In this document: positions 45,205 to 57,430 of the stretch, piece by piece
Numbering within the stretch: position 1 is the first letter of the stretch
Layout of the letters: every line of letters begins with the position of its first letter
NCBI GenBank assembly: GCA_030278955.1
Contig: JAOANR010000010.1
Span: forward strand, 28,336,174-28,400,173
DNA from: Hygrophila difformis
Lineage: Eukaryota; Streptophyta; Magnoliopsida; Lamiales; Acanthaceae
DNA length: 64,000 bases
Reading direction: 5' to 3'
Notes under the pieces: generated by a model
Seen by the model: only the letters and a program-made list of their open reading frames with translations
The model's database searches: none
What the model was told of the DNA's origin: nothing
Translations under genes and position numbers: made by a program

Positions 45205-48200
45205 CGGCAAATGCAAGATAAACCCACACTGAGTATTGGTTTGGAATACACCCCACCACATTTTCATTTGTTAAGTCAACTACCTTATTTCTTTCGGTCA
45301 AATACCCCCTTTTTTAAGTTAAGCTTAAAAACCTCCCTTTTCAAAGCTAATCCGAAGGAAAATAATAAAATAATATATAAATGAAATAAAATAAGGGGGA
45401 GGCGTACTTTACTCTTTCTTTCCATTTCAGTTTGTATTCGAAGGTCGTTGGAATTGCAACGCCAATCGCCGCACCGCCGGTTTTTCTCCATTTCTCCATC
45501 CGACGGGTAAATTCCAGGAAGATAAAAGAAGGTAGGGTTTGGCAGGGAAGAAGGGGGAGCGGATGGATTGCGAGGACGAGTAGCACACGATTGAGTGCGA
45601 GCGGAGAAGTGCGACGGACCGGTGGGGTTAGGTGCCGCAGGGAAGAGTGAAAGTGTCAGAAGGGCAGCGCATGGAAAGGACCACCGACGAGGAAAGGGCG
45701 TGGTGGGCGGGGTGAAGGTGTTGCGGCGGATGGAGGAAGTAAGCCGGCAAAGGTGAGTGCACCTAAACTCTAGAAATTAGGGTTGTTGGGGGTGGGGTTG
45801 AGGAAATTTAAGCATTATAGTGTAATCAAAAAGTAATGACTTTAGATTACTGTTCGAATTGTATGTATGTGGTTTGAAAATTGAAACCTTGATTATGGCA
45901 GTATATAAGTGGTGGCATTGTATTCGATTGATTTGATTTTAAATATTTGAGTATGTTTAGTACAATGGTAATTGGTATTTGGTGAAATTGTATATGGTAT
46001 TTGGGGAAAATTGAACTAATGTTATCTTGTGGATGAATGTAGTAGAAAATGTGGACTTGGAAGAATGTCTAAGCGGTGAATTGGACTGTGTAGGTTGCTG
46101 GGGAATGGCATCGAAAGAAAATAGAGATAAAGTTAAGAAGCAAGCAGCGAAGAAGATTCTGAAAAGGGATGGAAAAGGACAGGGATGTGATGGGGGTAAG
46201 GGAAAGAGGCAGATTGGGGAAGGGAGTAAGGTTGGGAAGGGTCAGGGACAGAAAGGGCATAAGGATGTGAAGGTGGAGGCACAGAATAGAAATGGTGATG
46301 GGCCAGTGGCACGATGTACTACACAGAAGTTCATTGCAGTGATGAATGAAGTTGATGGGAAAATCACTGAGAGGCAAAGAGAAGCGATGATGAGGACACC
46401 GTTCGCACATTTCCTTAGATGCCAGAAAGGATATAGTAGTGTGGTATGGTTGGAATCATTAGCGGAGTGTTATGACGCGGAGTACAAAGGTTTTGTGTTT
46501 GGGGAGAATTTCAGGATGAAGTTTCCATCATCAGAGTTTGCGTGTGTCGCGGGGCTACAGAATGCGGGTCAGGATGTGCACCCAAAGTTGGAGGAGGAAT
46601 CGGAAACGGTGGGAAATTTTTTTAAGGGGAATTCTAGGAACATAAAAAGATCAGACATAATAGAGGTGTTGCGAAAGGCTGCCGAGAATGAGGAGTTGGT
46701 GCCGGGGAAGAGAGATCCCAAAGATTTTGCACGGCTGTACACATTGTTTGTTTTCAACTCAATCATGTTTCCTACGTCCCACTTGTACCTACCATCGTTC
46801 GTTGTGCATTACGTGGATGACTTGGATAAGATTGGTGAATATGCTTGGGGTAGGGCAGTTCATGACTTTTTGGTGAGCGCGTTGGCAAAACGTTCAGGAC
46901 AGGGTAAAAGGTATATAGATGGTTGTACTGCTGGGCTTCTGGTAAGTGTATTAGTGTCCTACAGGTGTAGTACGTACATGTGGAATTTTTTGTGTAAGGA
47001 AACTAAAAAGATTTTATGGTGGTTGTTAATTTGTTTTTTTACAGGGATGGTTCTTTGAGCGAGTTCCCAGGTTTGCGAAACCAATTGCGAAGCCACAAGT
47101 CCCTCGATTCATAAGGTGGCATGTTTCACATCCAAAAGTGGAGTCGTGTGCAGCAATGCTAAGATCGCTGACCCCGGATCAGGTGAGGCCGTTCATCCCT
47201 CTGCCGGAGGATGTAAAGCATGCAAAACCCGCTCGAAGGCTGTATGAGGTAATGGGTGGACAAATAGTTAATTGATTCATCTTTTTTTTTGTGAACTATA
47301 TAAGGGTGGGTTTTGTTGTGATAAATAGGTGTCTGTTGAGGCGGACTGGAAACCACCCCGACGTTCGAGGGGATTGTCGGATGACATGGGCTTCGGTAGT
47401 GAAAGTGAGGATAGAGTGACTGTGGAAATAATAGAAGAGGGTGACAGCTGTAGAGGGTATACCGAGCATAGAGAGGGGATAGTGTCGGACGGGCAAGAAG
47501 ATGCAAGTGAGTCAGCATACATTGTATTCATTTTTGTGAGTGTTAAAATGAAGTTGTTTTATGCAAATTTTGATTTGATGTTCTGTTTTGAATAGATTTT
47601 TCTGAAGAAATGAGGACTAAGACCTGTCATGATGGCCTAGCAAGAGGATTAGTAGAGAGGATGATGTTGGAGCGGGTGCGGTGAATGAAAGTGTACGGTT
47701 GGGGAAGAACCATTGGAGATGGATGATCAACCAATAAAGGCAGGGCCTGGGGATGCAATGGAGGCCGATCATACACAGGGCCGGGATGGAGACGGTGGAA
47801 ATTTCCAGTTAAATGAAGCCTCGTATCATCATTAGAAAGAGGGCCAAGTTGATGAACCACATGATGAGATTCAGTCTGCGGTTGTGGGAAATATGGAGAC
47901 ATATGGAAGTGATAGTAATGGTAAAGATGATGTCGTAGTAGGGGAGGTCACTGCAGGTGATGTTGATGTAGAAGAAACAATGGAGGTGGTGGATGAACCG
48001 AAAGAGGGGCATGAGAATGCCCGGGAGGAACCCGCGGAGGGCAATCTGTTTGACGCAGGGATTATGGATTATGCTAATGTGATGGCAGTGGTGGATGCAT
48101 ATTCTGAGCTGCAAGATGGAGTGGAGGGAAGTGATAATGACGAAGAGTCGGAAGGCGGCGTGGATAATTTGGAGGAAGACTGTGAATTGCAGACAGTTGA

Positions 48201-49539
48201 AGATGACAAAAAGTGTATTAAAACCCCGGGATCAATTGCAAGGAATGTGAGAGCAAGAAAGGATCGTAAGCCGAAGGTGAAGTCGGCCGATATGTTAACA
48301 CCCGATTCGTCGTGTAAATAGGAAGAACGGATGGGGGAGAAAGGAGGACGTGTGCAATTGTATGATCATCGGTCTGAGCTACGTACTGTATGACGAACAA
48401 TTTGTCCCGTATACAACTCATCACATGTCATGTAATACGGAATGCTCTGAATATACCAATGTTAATTATATTTGCATGTTGGATATAGCCGATTGAGTTG
48501 CAGTCAGGTGATTCGGACGAGGATGTGGATTTAATGGTGGGCAAGAAGAAAAAGAAGAAAGGGCTTATTTATGAAAAGGATTATGTTGAGTGGCGGAAAT
48601 ATGTTGGGCACAATGCATTGACCGAATGTGAAAGGGACACAATTAATGGGTTTTTTTATTCTGACTTGAGCAGGTAGGTTACACCAGTTTAACGATGGAA
48701 ACTTGGATACCCATTAATAGCTTATATATTGTGAACGTAATGGGTTAATGAATTGAATGATGTGTTTCCTAGGGAGTTTGTCTGGGCAAGGGGTCATAAT
48801 GGAGTGAAGCCGGTCAGTATGATTTCTCTATTAATAAACGAGCCGATCGGAGACGATGTCATTGGCGGGTTCCTGAACATACTGGTTTCTGAAGTCAGGA
48901 AAACGCCGGAATTGTCCTCAACCAACATGACAGTTATTGGCGCGAGCACTGTGGTGAGTATTAGTTCATTATAGTTTGTTTATCTCGACGGATAATACTA
49001 GCTAGCTAACGCGATGCACATTCTTATTAGCGGTGTATCTTAAACGCGATGAAGGAGTATCCCCATGTTACAATGCTGGCCTCTGTATACGGAGAATGTG
49101 TCGCACGCATGCTTTCAATTTCACTGACTAACCTGAAATGCCTTATTGACGAGTGCGAGCGAGGAGTACGGTACATTGTCATCCCAATTAACGATGGAAT
49201 ATATTTCCATTGGCACTTTCTTGTCATTGACATGAAGAAGAAGGAATGTTTAGTCGTAACTCACTGTGGTCAGCCCATGCTACTAATGCACTGAACCTTG
49301 TGGTGAGTTTTCAATTGGTATTAACTTTGTCATCCGCCATTTATCATGCCTCAATTGGTCCGTGTTTTGAAATGTGCTTCGGTTGTAGTCTCGATTCGTA
49401 GGTGGTTGGTTGGAGCTCCACAAGTTCAAAGTTGATAAGAAAATGCACAAAGTGGAGAAATGTAGGCAGCAATCTGAAGGCTCTAATGTCTGCGGTGTGT
49501 TTGTGATGTGGTGGTGCGAAGCATATTTTCGTGGCACTG

Positions 49540-51312
49540 TGATACGTAATTTTAGCTCTACGTATTTTAGTCGCAAGTATACGACATCGCATCAAGTAAT
49601 AATCCGGTGAATAACCGAGTCGAACCACAGGGAATTAAAGTATATTATTTCATACTTTAGTAACTTTGTGTACTTTAAAGTTCAATTAATTGAATGAGTT
49701 GAAAAATTAGTCGAGTAGACATATCTAAATCCTACAAAACAGAATTTAAATTAAAAGAACTAGTAAATGATAAAATTTAATTCCACTCTAATATATTAGC
49801 TAATTAATATGTTCATAGGCTGCTTATGTCCTGTTTTAATAAGAATCAAAATTTGGCTTGATTAAATTTCAATGTAAATTAATGTCGTGTTCTCCAACAT
49901 CGAAACATTATCAAAATCCAAGAATTAATGAACTCTAAAATCACCTTCCGATTTTATTTAGAGCACAAATATTCAAGTGATCTCGCATCAAAAATTTACG
50001 AGACTAAATTAAATATATTTTGCCAAAAATTCTTAATCTTGTAAACTCATTATGTGATTTATGAATTTACAAAATTAACATAACAGGACATTAAGAGTGT
50101 AGTAATAAGTCCAAGGCATTCATGTACAAAAAATTCACTTGCTATCATTCATCCAACAATGCAATATTTCATGGATTGTATTATTAATTAAATTACTTAT
50201 CTTTTCCAGATTGAATAATTCAAATCAATTTATGAATCTGAAAATTAGTCTTCCAACTTGAATTTTAAGAATTGGAATCGCAGGGAAAGAGAATTGAATT
50301 TGTTCCCCAGACTGGTATTAAAATTCTAAGTACTTTGTCATCTCTCGATTTATACAAAGTACTTCTATCATAACTCCCTGCAATTCAAAGAATAATACAT
50401 AGAATATGCAGTTAATCGTTCAAATAAATTTAAGGAATCAAACAAATAGTGTAGGAAATACTCCCTTCGATGATGTTTTATTCATACTTCAATGTGTCTC
50501 GCAGAATTGTTCTTGAGCACACCAAATTTGCAGTAGAATCTTCAATACATGAAGTCTGGACAAATACTACATAATAATTATTAGAGCCTATAAACTTATA
50601 TCTACTAATCTAAGGAATTGGAAACAACAATTACAAATTCCTAAGAAAGCATGAAAATCTGAAAGTTGGAGTGTTTTTGGATGTTGGATCTCGTCCCTAT
50701 ATATCTCTCCAATAATCAGATATATTCTCCATCTATTGCCCCCGAATTGACCTTGAAAACCGCCCAAAAGAACCTCAGAAAACGGGCAAAGAAACTGGCA
50801 GAACAAACTTGGAACTGTCGGACCTAGCGTAAATCGACGCTAGACTGCAAATTTTGGCGTAGTTGCTCTGCCTGACGCTAGCTTTAAAAATCAAAATTTT
50901 TGCCTCTTCATTTCTAGCGTAAGTTGACGCTAGGAATATCTTTTTGGCGTAGTTATTCACATCGACGCCAGCTGCTCCATGCCTTAGAAAATTCTCCATT
51001 CAAATCCACCTCTTGCAATCCCAATGTAATCCAAGCTCCTGCCAATCATGAAACCAAACATAAATCCATTGAATCCTCATAGAAATCATTCCAACAACAT
51101 ACTCATGGATTGAATGAATCATACAACAATTCAGATTAATCAATATCAATGCAAATATCCAACAAAAACCACATATTCTAATATAATAACCTAAGAACAA
51201 CTAATAAGCTAAAATCAACTAGAAATAAAGAAAATGGAAGAATTCAAGCATAAATTTGCATGGAATCCGGTGTAGATGAAGGCTAAAATATAGGTCCCAT
51301 TGGGAGCTATCA
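49540..51312 (-). mobile_element. Solo LTR inserted in the Ulp1-like gene
   Basis: 1773 bp from TGATACG to GCTATCA, flanked by the 5-bp duplication CACTG (49535-49539 and 51313-51317). The protease frame reads on across the site when one duplicate is removed. There is no internal region. TATATAT at 50704-50698 on the minus strand, and a U5-like end there (CACCGGATTATTACTTG), indicate minus orientation. Lineage is probably Ty3/Gypsy of the Tat/Athila group, but that is uncertain. Confidence 0.9.
50824..50985. repeat. CTAGCGT/ACGCTAG palindromic repeats in the solo LTR
   Basis: CTAGCGT..ACGCTAG palindromes (50824-50843 and 50914-50933) alternate with GGCGTAG..GACGC(T/C)AGC units at a period of about 90 bp. 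In the inferred minus orientation they lie directly upstream of the TATA box, as in elements O and I. Confidence 0.8.
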
Positions 51313-51415
51313 CACTGCTCAATTTTGGAGTGAGGAGAACTCTGTAGACATTCAAGGTTATCGAGCCCGTGTGGCCCTCAAATTCTTGGGAGACCCACGC
51401 AATGAGTGTAATTGA

Positions 51416-51644
51416 TATTGTAGCTTGTAACTTTAAAATACCATTTCCAACATCATAGATCATATTTACTTGCAATTTGCATCTAACTTCCCGACACTTA
51501 ATTAAAATTATTTGACAACCACAACCAATGCTAAGACTTATTTTACCAATTGTTTTCGTTTGGGATCAAGACTCGGTACAACGTAGTAAGTCCAAAATCT
51601 TATATTGGGTTAAAAATTTAAAGTATCCTCAATGTGACGGTTCA
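51416..51644. other. Unassigned stretch after the Ulp1-like gene
   Basis: No coding region or recognisable repeat. It probably holds the 3' flank of copy B and its junction with the tandem array. Confidence 0.5.
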
Positions 51645-53480
51645 GGGGACTTATGTATTATGTAAGAAATCGGTTACATAGCTTTTCGGCAATGCCCTAT
51701 ATACCGGTTTCAAGGTCGATTGTAACAGTTAGAGATTATGGCATACCGATATATGCCCCAATTGGGACACATTCTGTTCATGGTGGCACTGATTGGTGCG
51801 GATCTCTTTTTAATTATGCGGAGCTACACTAAATCAGACGGTTGATCTCCATCATTGGTTTATCAACTCATACATTTGTTCAAGGACGTATTTTTACTAC
51901 AAATAATTTCTCGGTTGTTGTCCCGTGACATAATCTTATTCCTCTAATACTGCATGTATCGTTTGGCACTTAGTATGAACGATGGAAAGTCTCTCATTAT
52001 TGGGTTGATAATTAACTCATTCTCAATAGAATTGAAAGGGGACTTATGTATTATGTAAGAAGTACCAACAATGAATCAGAAGACCCACCCATGCAATAGA
52101 AATCGGTTACATAGCTTTTCGGCAATGCCTCGTATACCGGTTTCAAGGTCGATTGTAACAGTTAGAGATTATGGCATACCAATATATGCCCCAATTGGGA
52201 CACATTCTGTTCATGGTGGCACTGATTGGTGCGGATCTCTTTTTAATTATACGGAGATACACTAAATCAGACGGTTGAACTCCATCATTGGTTTATCAAC
52301 TCATACATTTGTTCAAGGACGTATTTTTACTACAAATAATTTCTCGGTTGTTGTCCCGTGGCATAATCTTATTCCTCTAATACTGCATGTATCGTTTGTC
52401 ACTTAGTATGAACGATGGAAAGTCTCTCATTATTGGGTTGATAATTAACTCATTCTCAATAGAATTGAAAGAGGACTTATGTATTATGTAAGAAGTACCA
52501 ACAATGAATGGGAAGACCCACCCATGCAATAGAAATCGGTTACATAGCTTTTCGGCAATGCCCGTATACCGGTTTCAAGGTCGATTGTAACAGTTAGAGA
52601 TTATGGCATACCGATATATGCCCCAATTGGGACACATTATGTTCATGGTGGCACTGATTGGTGCGGATCTCTTTTTAATTATGCGGAGATACACTAAATC
52701 AGATGGTTGATCTCCATCATTGGTTTATCAACTCATACATTTGTGCAAGGACGTATTTTTACTACAAATAATTTCTCGGTTGTTGTCCTGTGACATAATC
52801 TTATTCCTCTAATATTGCATGTATCGTTAGGCACTTAGTATGAACGATTTATTGGGTTGATAATTAACTCATTCTCAATAGAATTGAAAGGGGGCTTATG
52901 TATTATGTAAGAATAACCAACAATGAATGGGAAGACCCACCCATGCAATAGAAATCGGTTACATAGCTTTTCGGCAATGCCCCATATACCGGTTTCAAGG
53001 TCGATTGTAACAGTTAGAGATTATGGCATATCGATATATGCCTCAATTGGGACACATTCTGTTCATGGTGGCACTGATTGGTGCGGATCTCTTTTTTAAT
53101 TATGCGGAGATACACTAAATCGGACGGTTGATCTCCATCATTGGTTTATCAACTCGTACATTTGTTCAAGGATGTATTTTTACTACAAATAATTTCTCGG
53201 TTGTTGTCCCGTGACATAATCTTATTTCTCTAATACTGCATGTATCGTTTAGCATTTAGTATGAACGATGGAAAGTCTCTCATTATTGGGTTGATAATTA
53301 ACTCATTCTCAATAGAATTGAAAGGGGACTTATGTATTATGTAAGAATAACTAACAATGAATGGGAAGACCCACCCATGCAATAAAAATAGGTTACATAG
53401 CTTTTCGGCAATGCCCCATATACCCATTTCAAGGTCGATTGTAATAGTTAGAGATTATAGCATACCGATACATTCCCCAA
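51645..53480 (+). repeat. Tandem array, about 4.3 units of about 430 bp
   Basis: Units start with GGGGACTTATGTATTATG at 51645, 52038, 52471, 52890 and 53324 (spacings 393, 433, 419 and 434). The first unit lacks about 40 bp (ACCAACAATGAATGGGAAGA region). Similarity between units is high. The last is partial and decays into CACGCAATG copies at about 53497-53522. The short frames in it are not genes. Confidence 0.9.
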
Positions 53481-53525
53481 TCGGGACAGTTTCTGTCCAC
53501 GCAATGCCCACGCAATGTCCACGCA

Positions 53526-53736
53526 GTGTTTAAAATATTTAAAACAATCAAAATAGCCCATTTAATATAAATTCAAAATAAATATCATAATGCAGCGGAA
53601 TAATAGTATCTAAGTATAAGTATTGCAGCGGAAAATGTAAATAGGGCCAACATGGCCAAAACACGGGTTAAACAGGCCCCGTTCATACTATAGTCTAATG
53701 CAAGAATTTAAAATATAAAGTTTCCCAAAAATTCCC
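53526..53736 (-). repeat. Distal part of the element C 3' LTR
   Basis: On the minus strand it matches the LTR end region of element D (GTATGAACGGG(G)CCTGTTTAACC, CATGTTGGCCC, TTCCGCTGCA; compare 60160-60250). It stops abruptly at the CACGCAATG repeats near 53525 without an LTR terminus. Confidence 0.75.
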
Positions 53737-55405
53737 TGTAATACCTGGGATTTTTATCGGCGTCCAAAGGAATAAAATTTAGTTCTTAATCAAATCAAGG
53801 TTGAAATATCTCCGAGAAGAAGAAAATAATTTACCACAATAAATTATTGCTCGGAAATGAAACGCCGATAGATTCAAAAATTTAAAATGGAATAAAGGAG
53901 GGAAAGGAAGCCCGGAGACATTCCATGAATCGAGTCAAAAGAATTGGAACTAAATTCAAGAAAGAAAAGAATTTTAATTCCAGGAACCCGTGAAGTCGGA
54001 AATAATTTAATTAGATAAATTGTTGCACGGGAGTCAAAAGACGACGAATTAGAAGCCGACGAATCCATTTGATATGTTAAAAAGTCGAATCTTTGAACGG
54101 TGTCGAATCTGAAACCTGACAGCACACTACTTATGTGAAAGACTTGATTTTTGACTCGTTTCCTTAACCCGGATCGAGAAACTTAAAATACGAAACTTGT
54201 TCGACTCTGTGTTTTCGAGTTACCGGTGAAATTTCATAACTTTCGGACTTAAGATGAATTTTTAAATAATTATGGAGTAAGACAGCGACTTGTGTAAGTT
54301 ATATCTTGAGAAACTTGTGAAACTTGCGAAATGTGTTCTTACCTTGCGGGTTCGATTCCCCAAGGGCGATTGTTTGTTTTCCTGCGGGTTCAATTCCCCA
54401 GGATGTGTGTTGATTCCTATGGGTTCAATTCCCTAGGATGTATTTGAGTTCTTGCGGGTTCGATTCCCCAAGGGCGATCGTTTGTTTTCCTGCGGGTTCG
54501 ATTCCCCAGGATGTGTGTTGATTCCTATGGGTTCAATTCCCTAGGATGTATTTGAGTTCTTGCGGGTTCCATTCCCCAAGGGCGATCGTTTGTTTTCCTG
54601 CGGGTTCGATTCCCCAGGATGTGTGTTGATTCCTATGGGTTCAATTCCCTAGGATGTATTTGAGTTCTTGCGGGTTCGATTCCCCAAGGGCGATCGTTTG
54701 ATTCCCTGCGGGTTCGATTCCCCAGGACGTGTGTTGATCCTACGGGTTTGATTCCCCGGGATGCGTTTAAATTCTTGCGGGTCCATTTTCCCGAGAACAT
54801 ATTATACTAGATCATATCGAACAAAAGTGAAAGAGTGAAATCCTTGAAATACCAAATCCTGTAATCATGAGAGAATTAAGAGAATTGAATATTTTCTTTG
54901 TTTTAAATTATGCCATTTAATTATTAGTGGATGATTAACTTAAATTGTGTATTACCTACAAGCATGTTTTATTAAATTTAATTAAAGGCTTTGAAACCCC
55001 TAAAATCATGCTAGGTGTTAACTTACTCAGCACGTTTTGCTGACCCAAACCATTTCCTTCTTTTTCCTACAGAGCATATAGATTAACTGAGCACGTACAT
55101 GCATGGGAATTTTTGGGAACACTTTATTTTAAATTTGCATTGGACTATAGTATGAACGGGTCTGTTTATCCCGTGTTTTGGCCATGTCGGCCCTTATACT
55201 TTATTTCCGCTGCACAACTTATATTTCCGCTGCGTGTATGGATGATTATTATTTTTAAATATAAGTATTTCCGGACTTGGTTGTTTAAAATTAATTTATA
55301 CCCCTTAGCCTTACATCTTTCAAGTAAGCTCGAATGAAGTCGTGTCTTGCTTGGGAGGTGTGGCGGTGACATCCCAGCCTGGGTTATCAAATCCGGGGTG
55401 ATTCA
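53737..55405 (+). repeat. 5' LTR of element D, internally deleted
   Basis: It matches the 3' LTR except for a 1305-bp gap: 54064-54067 joins sequences that lie at 57771 and 59076 in the 3' LTR, with TCCA at both ends. The lost part includes the likely TATA region (about 58155). It contains the GGTTCGATTCC array (54341-54790). Confidence 0.9.
54341..54790 (+). repeat. B-box-like tandem array (element D 5' LTR)
   Basis: A 108-bp unit made of three about 36-bp subunits, each with GGGTTC(G/A)ATTCCC(C), repeated about four times. About 12 sites in total, several exactly GGTTCGATTCC, the RNA polymerase III B-box/T-arm word. Confidence 0.85.
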
Positions 55406-55408
55406 GAG

Positions 55409-55420
55409 TGGTATCAGAGC
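55409..55420 (+). promoter_or_regulatory. Primer binding site, initiator tRNA-Met (element D)
   Basis: TGGTATCAGAGC, complementary to the 3' end of plant initiator tRNA-Met, lies 3 nt after the LTR end. This is usual for chromoviruses. Confidence 0.9.
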
Positions 55421-55948
55421 CCGGAATATTTTTAAACTATTATTTTTAAGTATTATTATTTTCAAAGTTATTATTTCTAAACTAGTAAAATATTTTAAAG
55501 AGCCCAATTATTATTTTGAAGTTAAAGCCCAAATTTTTAACCCAAAAAAAAAAAATTGAAGCCCAAATATTTTTTTTTGAACCCAAGAAATTATTTTTAG
55601 CCCAATACCCTTGTTTTACTCAATCCCAAATAATTTTCTTTTGGCCCAATATAGGGGCCCAAATGTTTTACCCTTATTCTTTTAAAATCTATCCATGGAA
55701 TAAATTTATTTTTAAAACTCATGGATAAATGAATGCATGCATGATTAAATTTTTATTAGGGGGATTGCATATGCATACATACATAATTGCACTCTCTTTT
55801 TATGAGAATCATCGACTCTATGAAGACACTCTTAAATTAGTATTCGACATGACTTTGACTTAGGAGCGCCTGCTAAAGACTAACTTTGCCTTAGTCCTAG
55901 ATCTTGATCACTTAGAAACTTATCTTCGCGTGCTTAACAAACAGAGAA
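55421..55948 (+). other. Leader region of element D
   Basis: Low-complexity A/T-rich leader between primer site and gag start (runs of AAATTATTTTT, poly-A near 55545). No coding region is supported. Confidence 0.6.
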
Positions 55949-57005
55949 ATGGCACCTAGAAGAAAACTGAGGAAGGTAAGCCCAAACGGCACTGACACTG
56001 ACCTCCCAAACGCACCTAACAACAATGAGATTCCTCCGAACGTAGGAGATCGAGCGCCTCCTATTCCCAACAATATGGATGAACGTTTAAGGACAGTAGA
56101 AGAAGTACTCGTAGCATTAGGAAATGCCGAGGTGCATCGGGCACAAGCAGCAGTACCCCCGCCAGTAGCCCAAGTCAACTACTTGGCATTGGTGAACCCC
56201 TACAACCCGCCCCATTATGACGGCCAAGAGGATCCGGCCAACTTAGAAGGTTGGATCCGTACCTTTGATAAGCTCTTGAATGCTATCAAATGCCCTGATG
56301 AGGAGAAGATATACGTGGTGACCTACTACTTAGGAGGCGAAGCCGATGAGTGGTGGCAAAACTTTCGAACGAATTCAGAGGAAGACGAAGAAGCCTACAC
56401 CTGGGAAGAACTTAAGGAAGCCTTGAGGGAAAGATTTTACCCACTGAGCACCAAGACCGCGAAGTACGAGGAATTTATCAACCTCAGACAAGGAGCGCAA
56501 ACAGTACAAGAGTACTACACCAAATTCAAGGAATTGGTGCGATTTGCTACAAGGATAGTACCAACTGACTCTGACAAGGCTCAGAAATTCGAGATGGGTC
56601 TGAACCTTAGTATCCGGGAGATACTTGCAGTAGGACAATTCACAAACCTGCAGACGGTTTACGATCGAGCTGTAGCAATTGATCGAGTCCAGCAACTGAA
56701 GCGTAAAGAAAATGGTGAGTCGAGCAAGGACTCGCGAGAGTTTGAGAAAAAGAATCAAAACATTAGCAATGGCAATTTTAAGGAGAATAAGAATAAAGGT
56801 TTCAATTATGGGAGAAACGGCATACGTCATACAGTCATACCACGTTGACCGCAGTGCCACCAAGCCCATCTGGTGCGCAATGCCCAAGGCGCGGGACTTG
56901 TTATAGATGTGGTGGGGACGACCACATGATTAGAGAATGCAATGTTCGTGAGGAGAGGATTGAGAAGATGCTAGATTTGGTAAACCCCCAACCAGAAGAG
57001 CCATA
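55949..57005 (+). pseudogene. gag: Gag of element D with shifted zinc knuckle
   Basis: The ATG at 55949 opens 299 residues (to 56848). Residues about 85-250 are the Gag domain (YLALVNPYNPPHYDGQEDP, YYLGGEADEWWQNF, LREFYPLSTKTAK-like region, VQEYYTKFKELVRFA). After a frameshift near 56820 the zinc knuckle CYRCGGDDHMIREC (CX2CX4HX4C) follows in another frame, ending at TAG 57003-57005. Pol is missing altogether, so replication would need enzymes supplied by a relative. Confidence 0.88.
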
Positions 57006-57101
57006 GGATGATTGAACGACATCGATCAAGCTGACCTGCCAGCTCAATGAGGAAGGATCATGGGCAACGATACCCGAACCTGTTTGCGAATAATACATAG
57101 G

Positions 57102-57142
57102 CAGTTATGGGGACATAACTGTAATCTTAAGGGGGGGAGGAT
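57102..57142 (+). promoter_or_regulatory. Hairpin plus upstream polypurine tract (element D)
   Basis: Arms CAGTTATG (57102-57109) and CATAACTG (57114-57121), loop GGGA, are followed by CTTAAGGGGGGGAGGATGT and TGTAACGACCCG, which looks like an LTR start. Element C has the same hairpin and tract (62944-62901, minus). Confidence 0.7.
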
Positions 57143-57430
57143 GTAACGACCCGAATATTCTATTCCGAATATTTTGTATTTCGAATAAGCAAATTCAAAT
57201 TGTTTTGAACTACGTAATGACTTGATCCCTTCACAGGGTACGTAGGCAACTTGGAAATTTCAATTCTGGGTTCAGTCGAACGATATAATAAAATAATAAA
57301 AAAACAACATCAAGAACAACAACACATAATGATACAATCACGCAATCAAACAATAGCACAAAGTAGAAAGGACCTTAGTTCCAAGCTCGCGAGAAGCTAA
57401 CACGCAACTTCGGGGACGAAGTTGATTCTT
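57143..57430 (+). other. Spacer between the two polypurine tracts of element D
   Basis: About 290 bp, noncoding. It shares CCCTTCACAGGGTACGTAGG and other words with element C 62720-62890 (minus). Confidence 0.65.

Larger units (their letters stand above)
45205..51415 (+). mobile_element. Copy B of the Ulp1/DUF1985-carrying unit (probably Mutator-like cargo)
   Basis: The unit begins with GGCAAATGCAAGATAAACC, the same terminus that copy A shows in inverse orientation. It carries a multi-exon gene and is split by a solo LTR (49540-51312). Ulp1-type proteases with DUF1985 domains are well known passengers of Mutator-like elements. No transposase and no matching 3' terminal inverted repeat is visible, so the class is inferred and the right end is uncertain. 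Confidence 0.5.
46033..51415 (+). pseudogene. Ulp1-like cysteine protease (C48) gene with DUF1985-like domain, copy B
   Basis: Predicted exons with matching phases: 46033-46941, 47045-47248, 47329-47506, 47596 to about 48321, 48489-48673, 48773-48953, 49031-49302, and 49389-49539 continued at 51318-51415 (TGA). Exon 1 has a Lys/Gly-rich start and a DUF1985-like domain (TPFAHFLRCQKGYSSVVW; LYTLFVFNSIMFPTSHLYLP). A long acidic linker follows. The last exons show Ulp1 features: catalytic His in YFHWHFLVID, and Gln and Cys in QQSEGSNVCGVFV. Such enzymes cut SUMO-type proteins. A frameshift near 47640, a TAG near 47834, a frameshift near 49255 (where the catalytic Asp is expected) and the LTR insertion make it inactive. 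Confidence 0.8.

Noticed and set aside
45205..53736. A 3' terminal inverted repeat closing the Mutator-like unit
   Set aside because: I looked for the complement of GGCAAATGCAAG downstream of the protease gene and found none, so no right boundary or 9-bp target duplication is claimed.
54341..54790. tRNA genes, because of many GGTTCGATTCC words
   Set aside because: There is no A box, anticodon arm or acceptor stem at the right spacing; only the T-arm word repeats.
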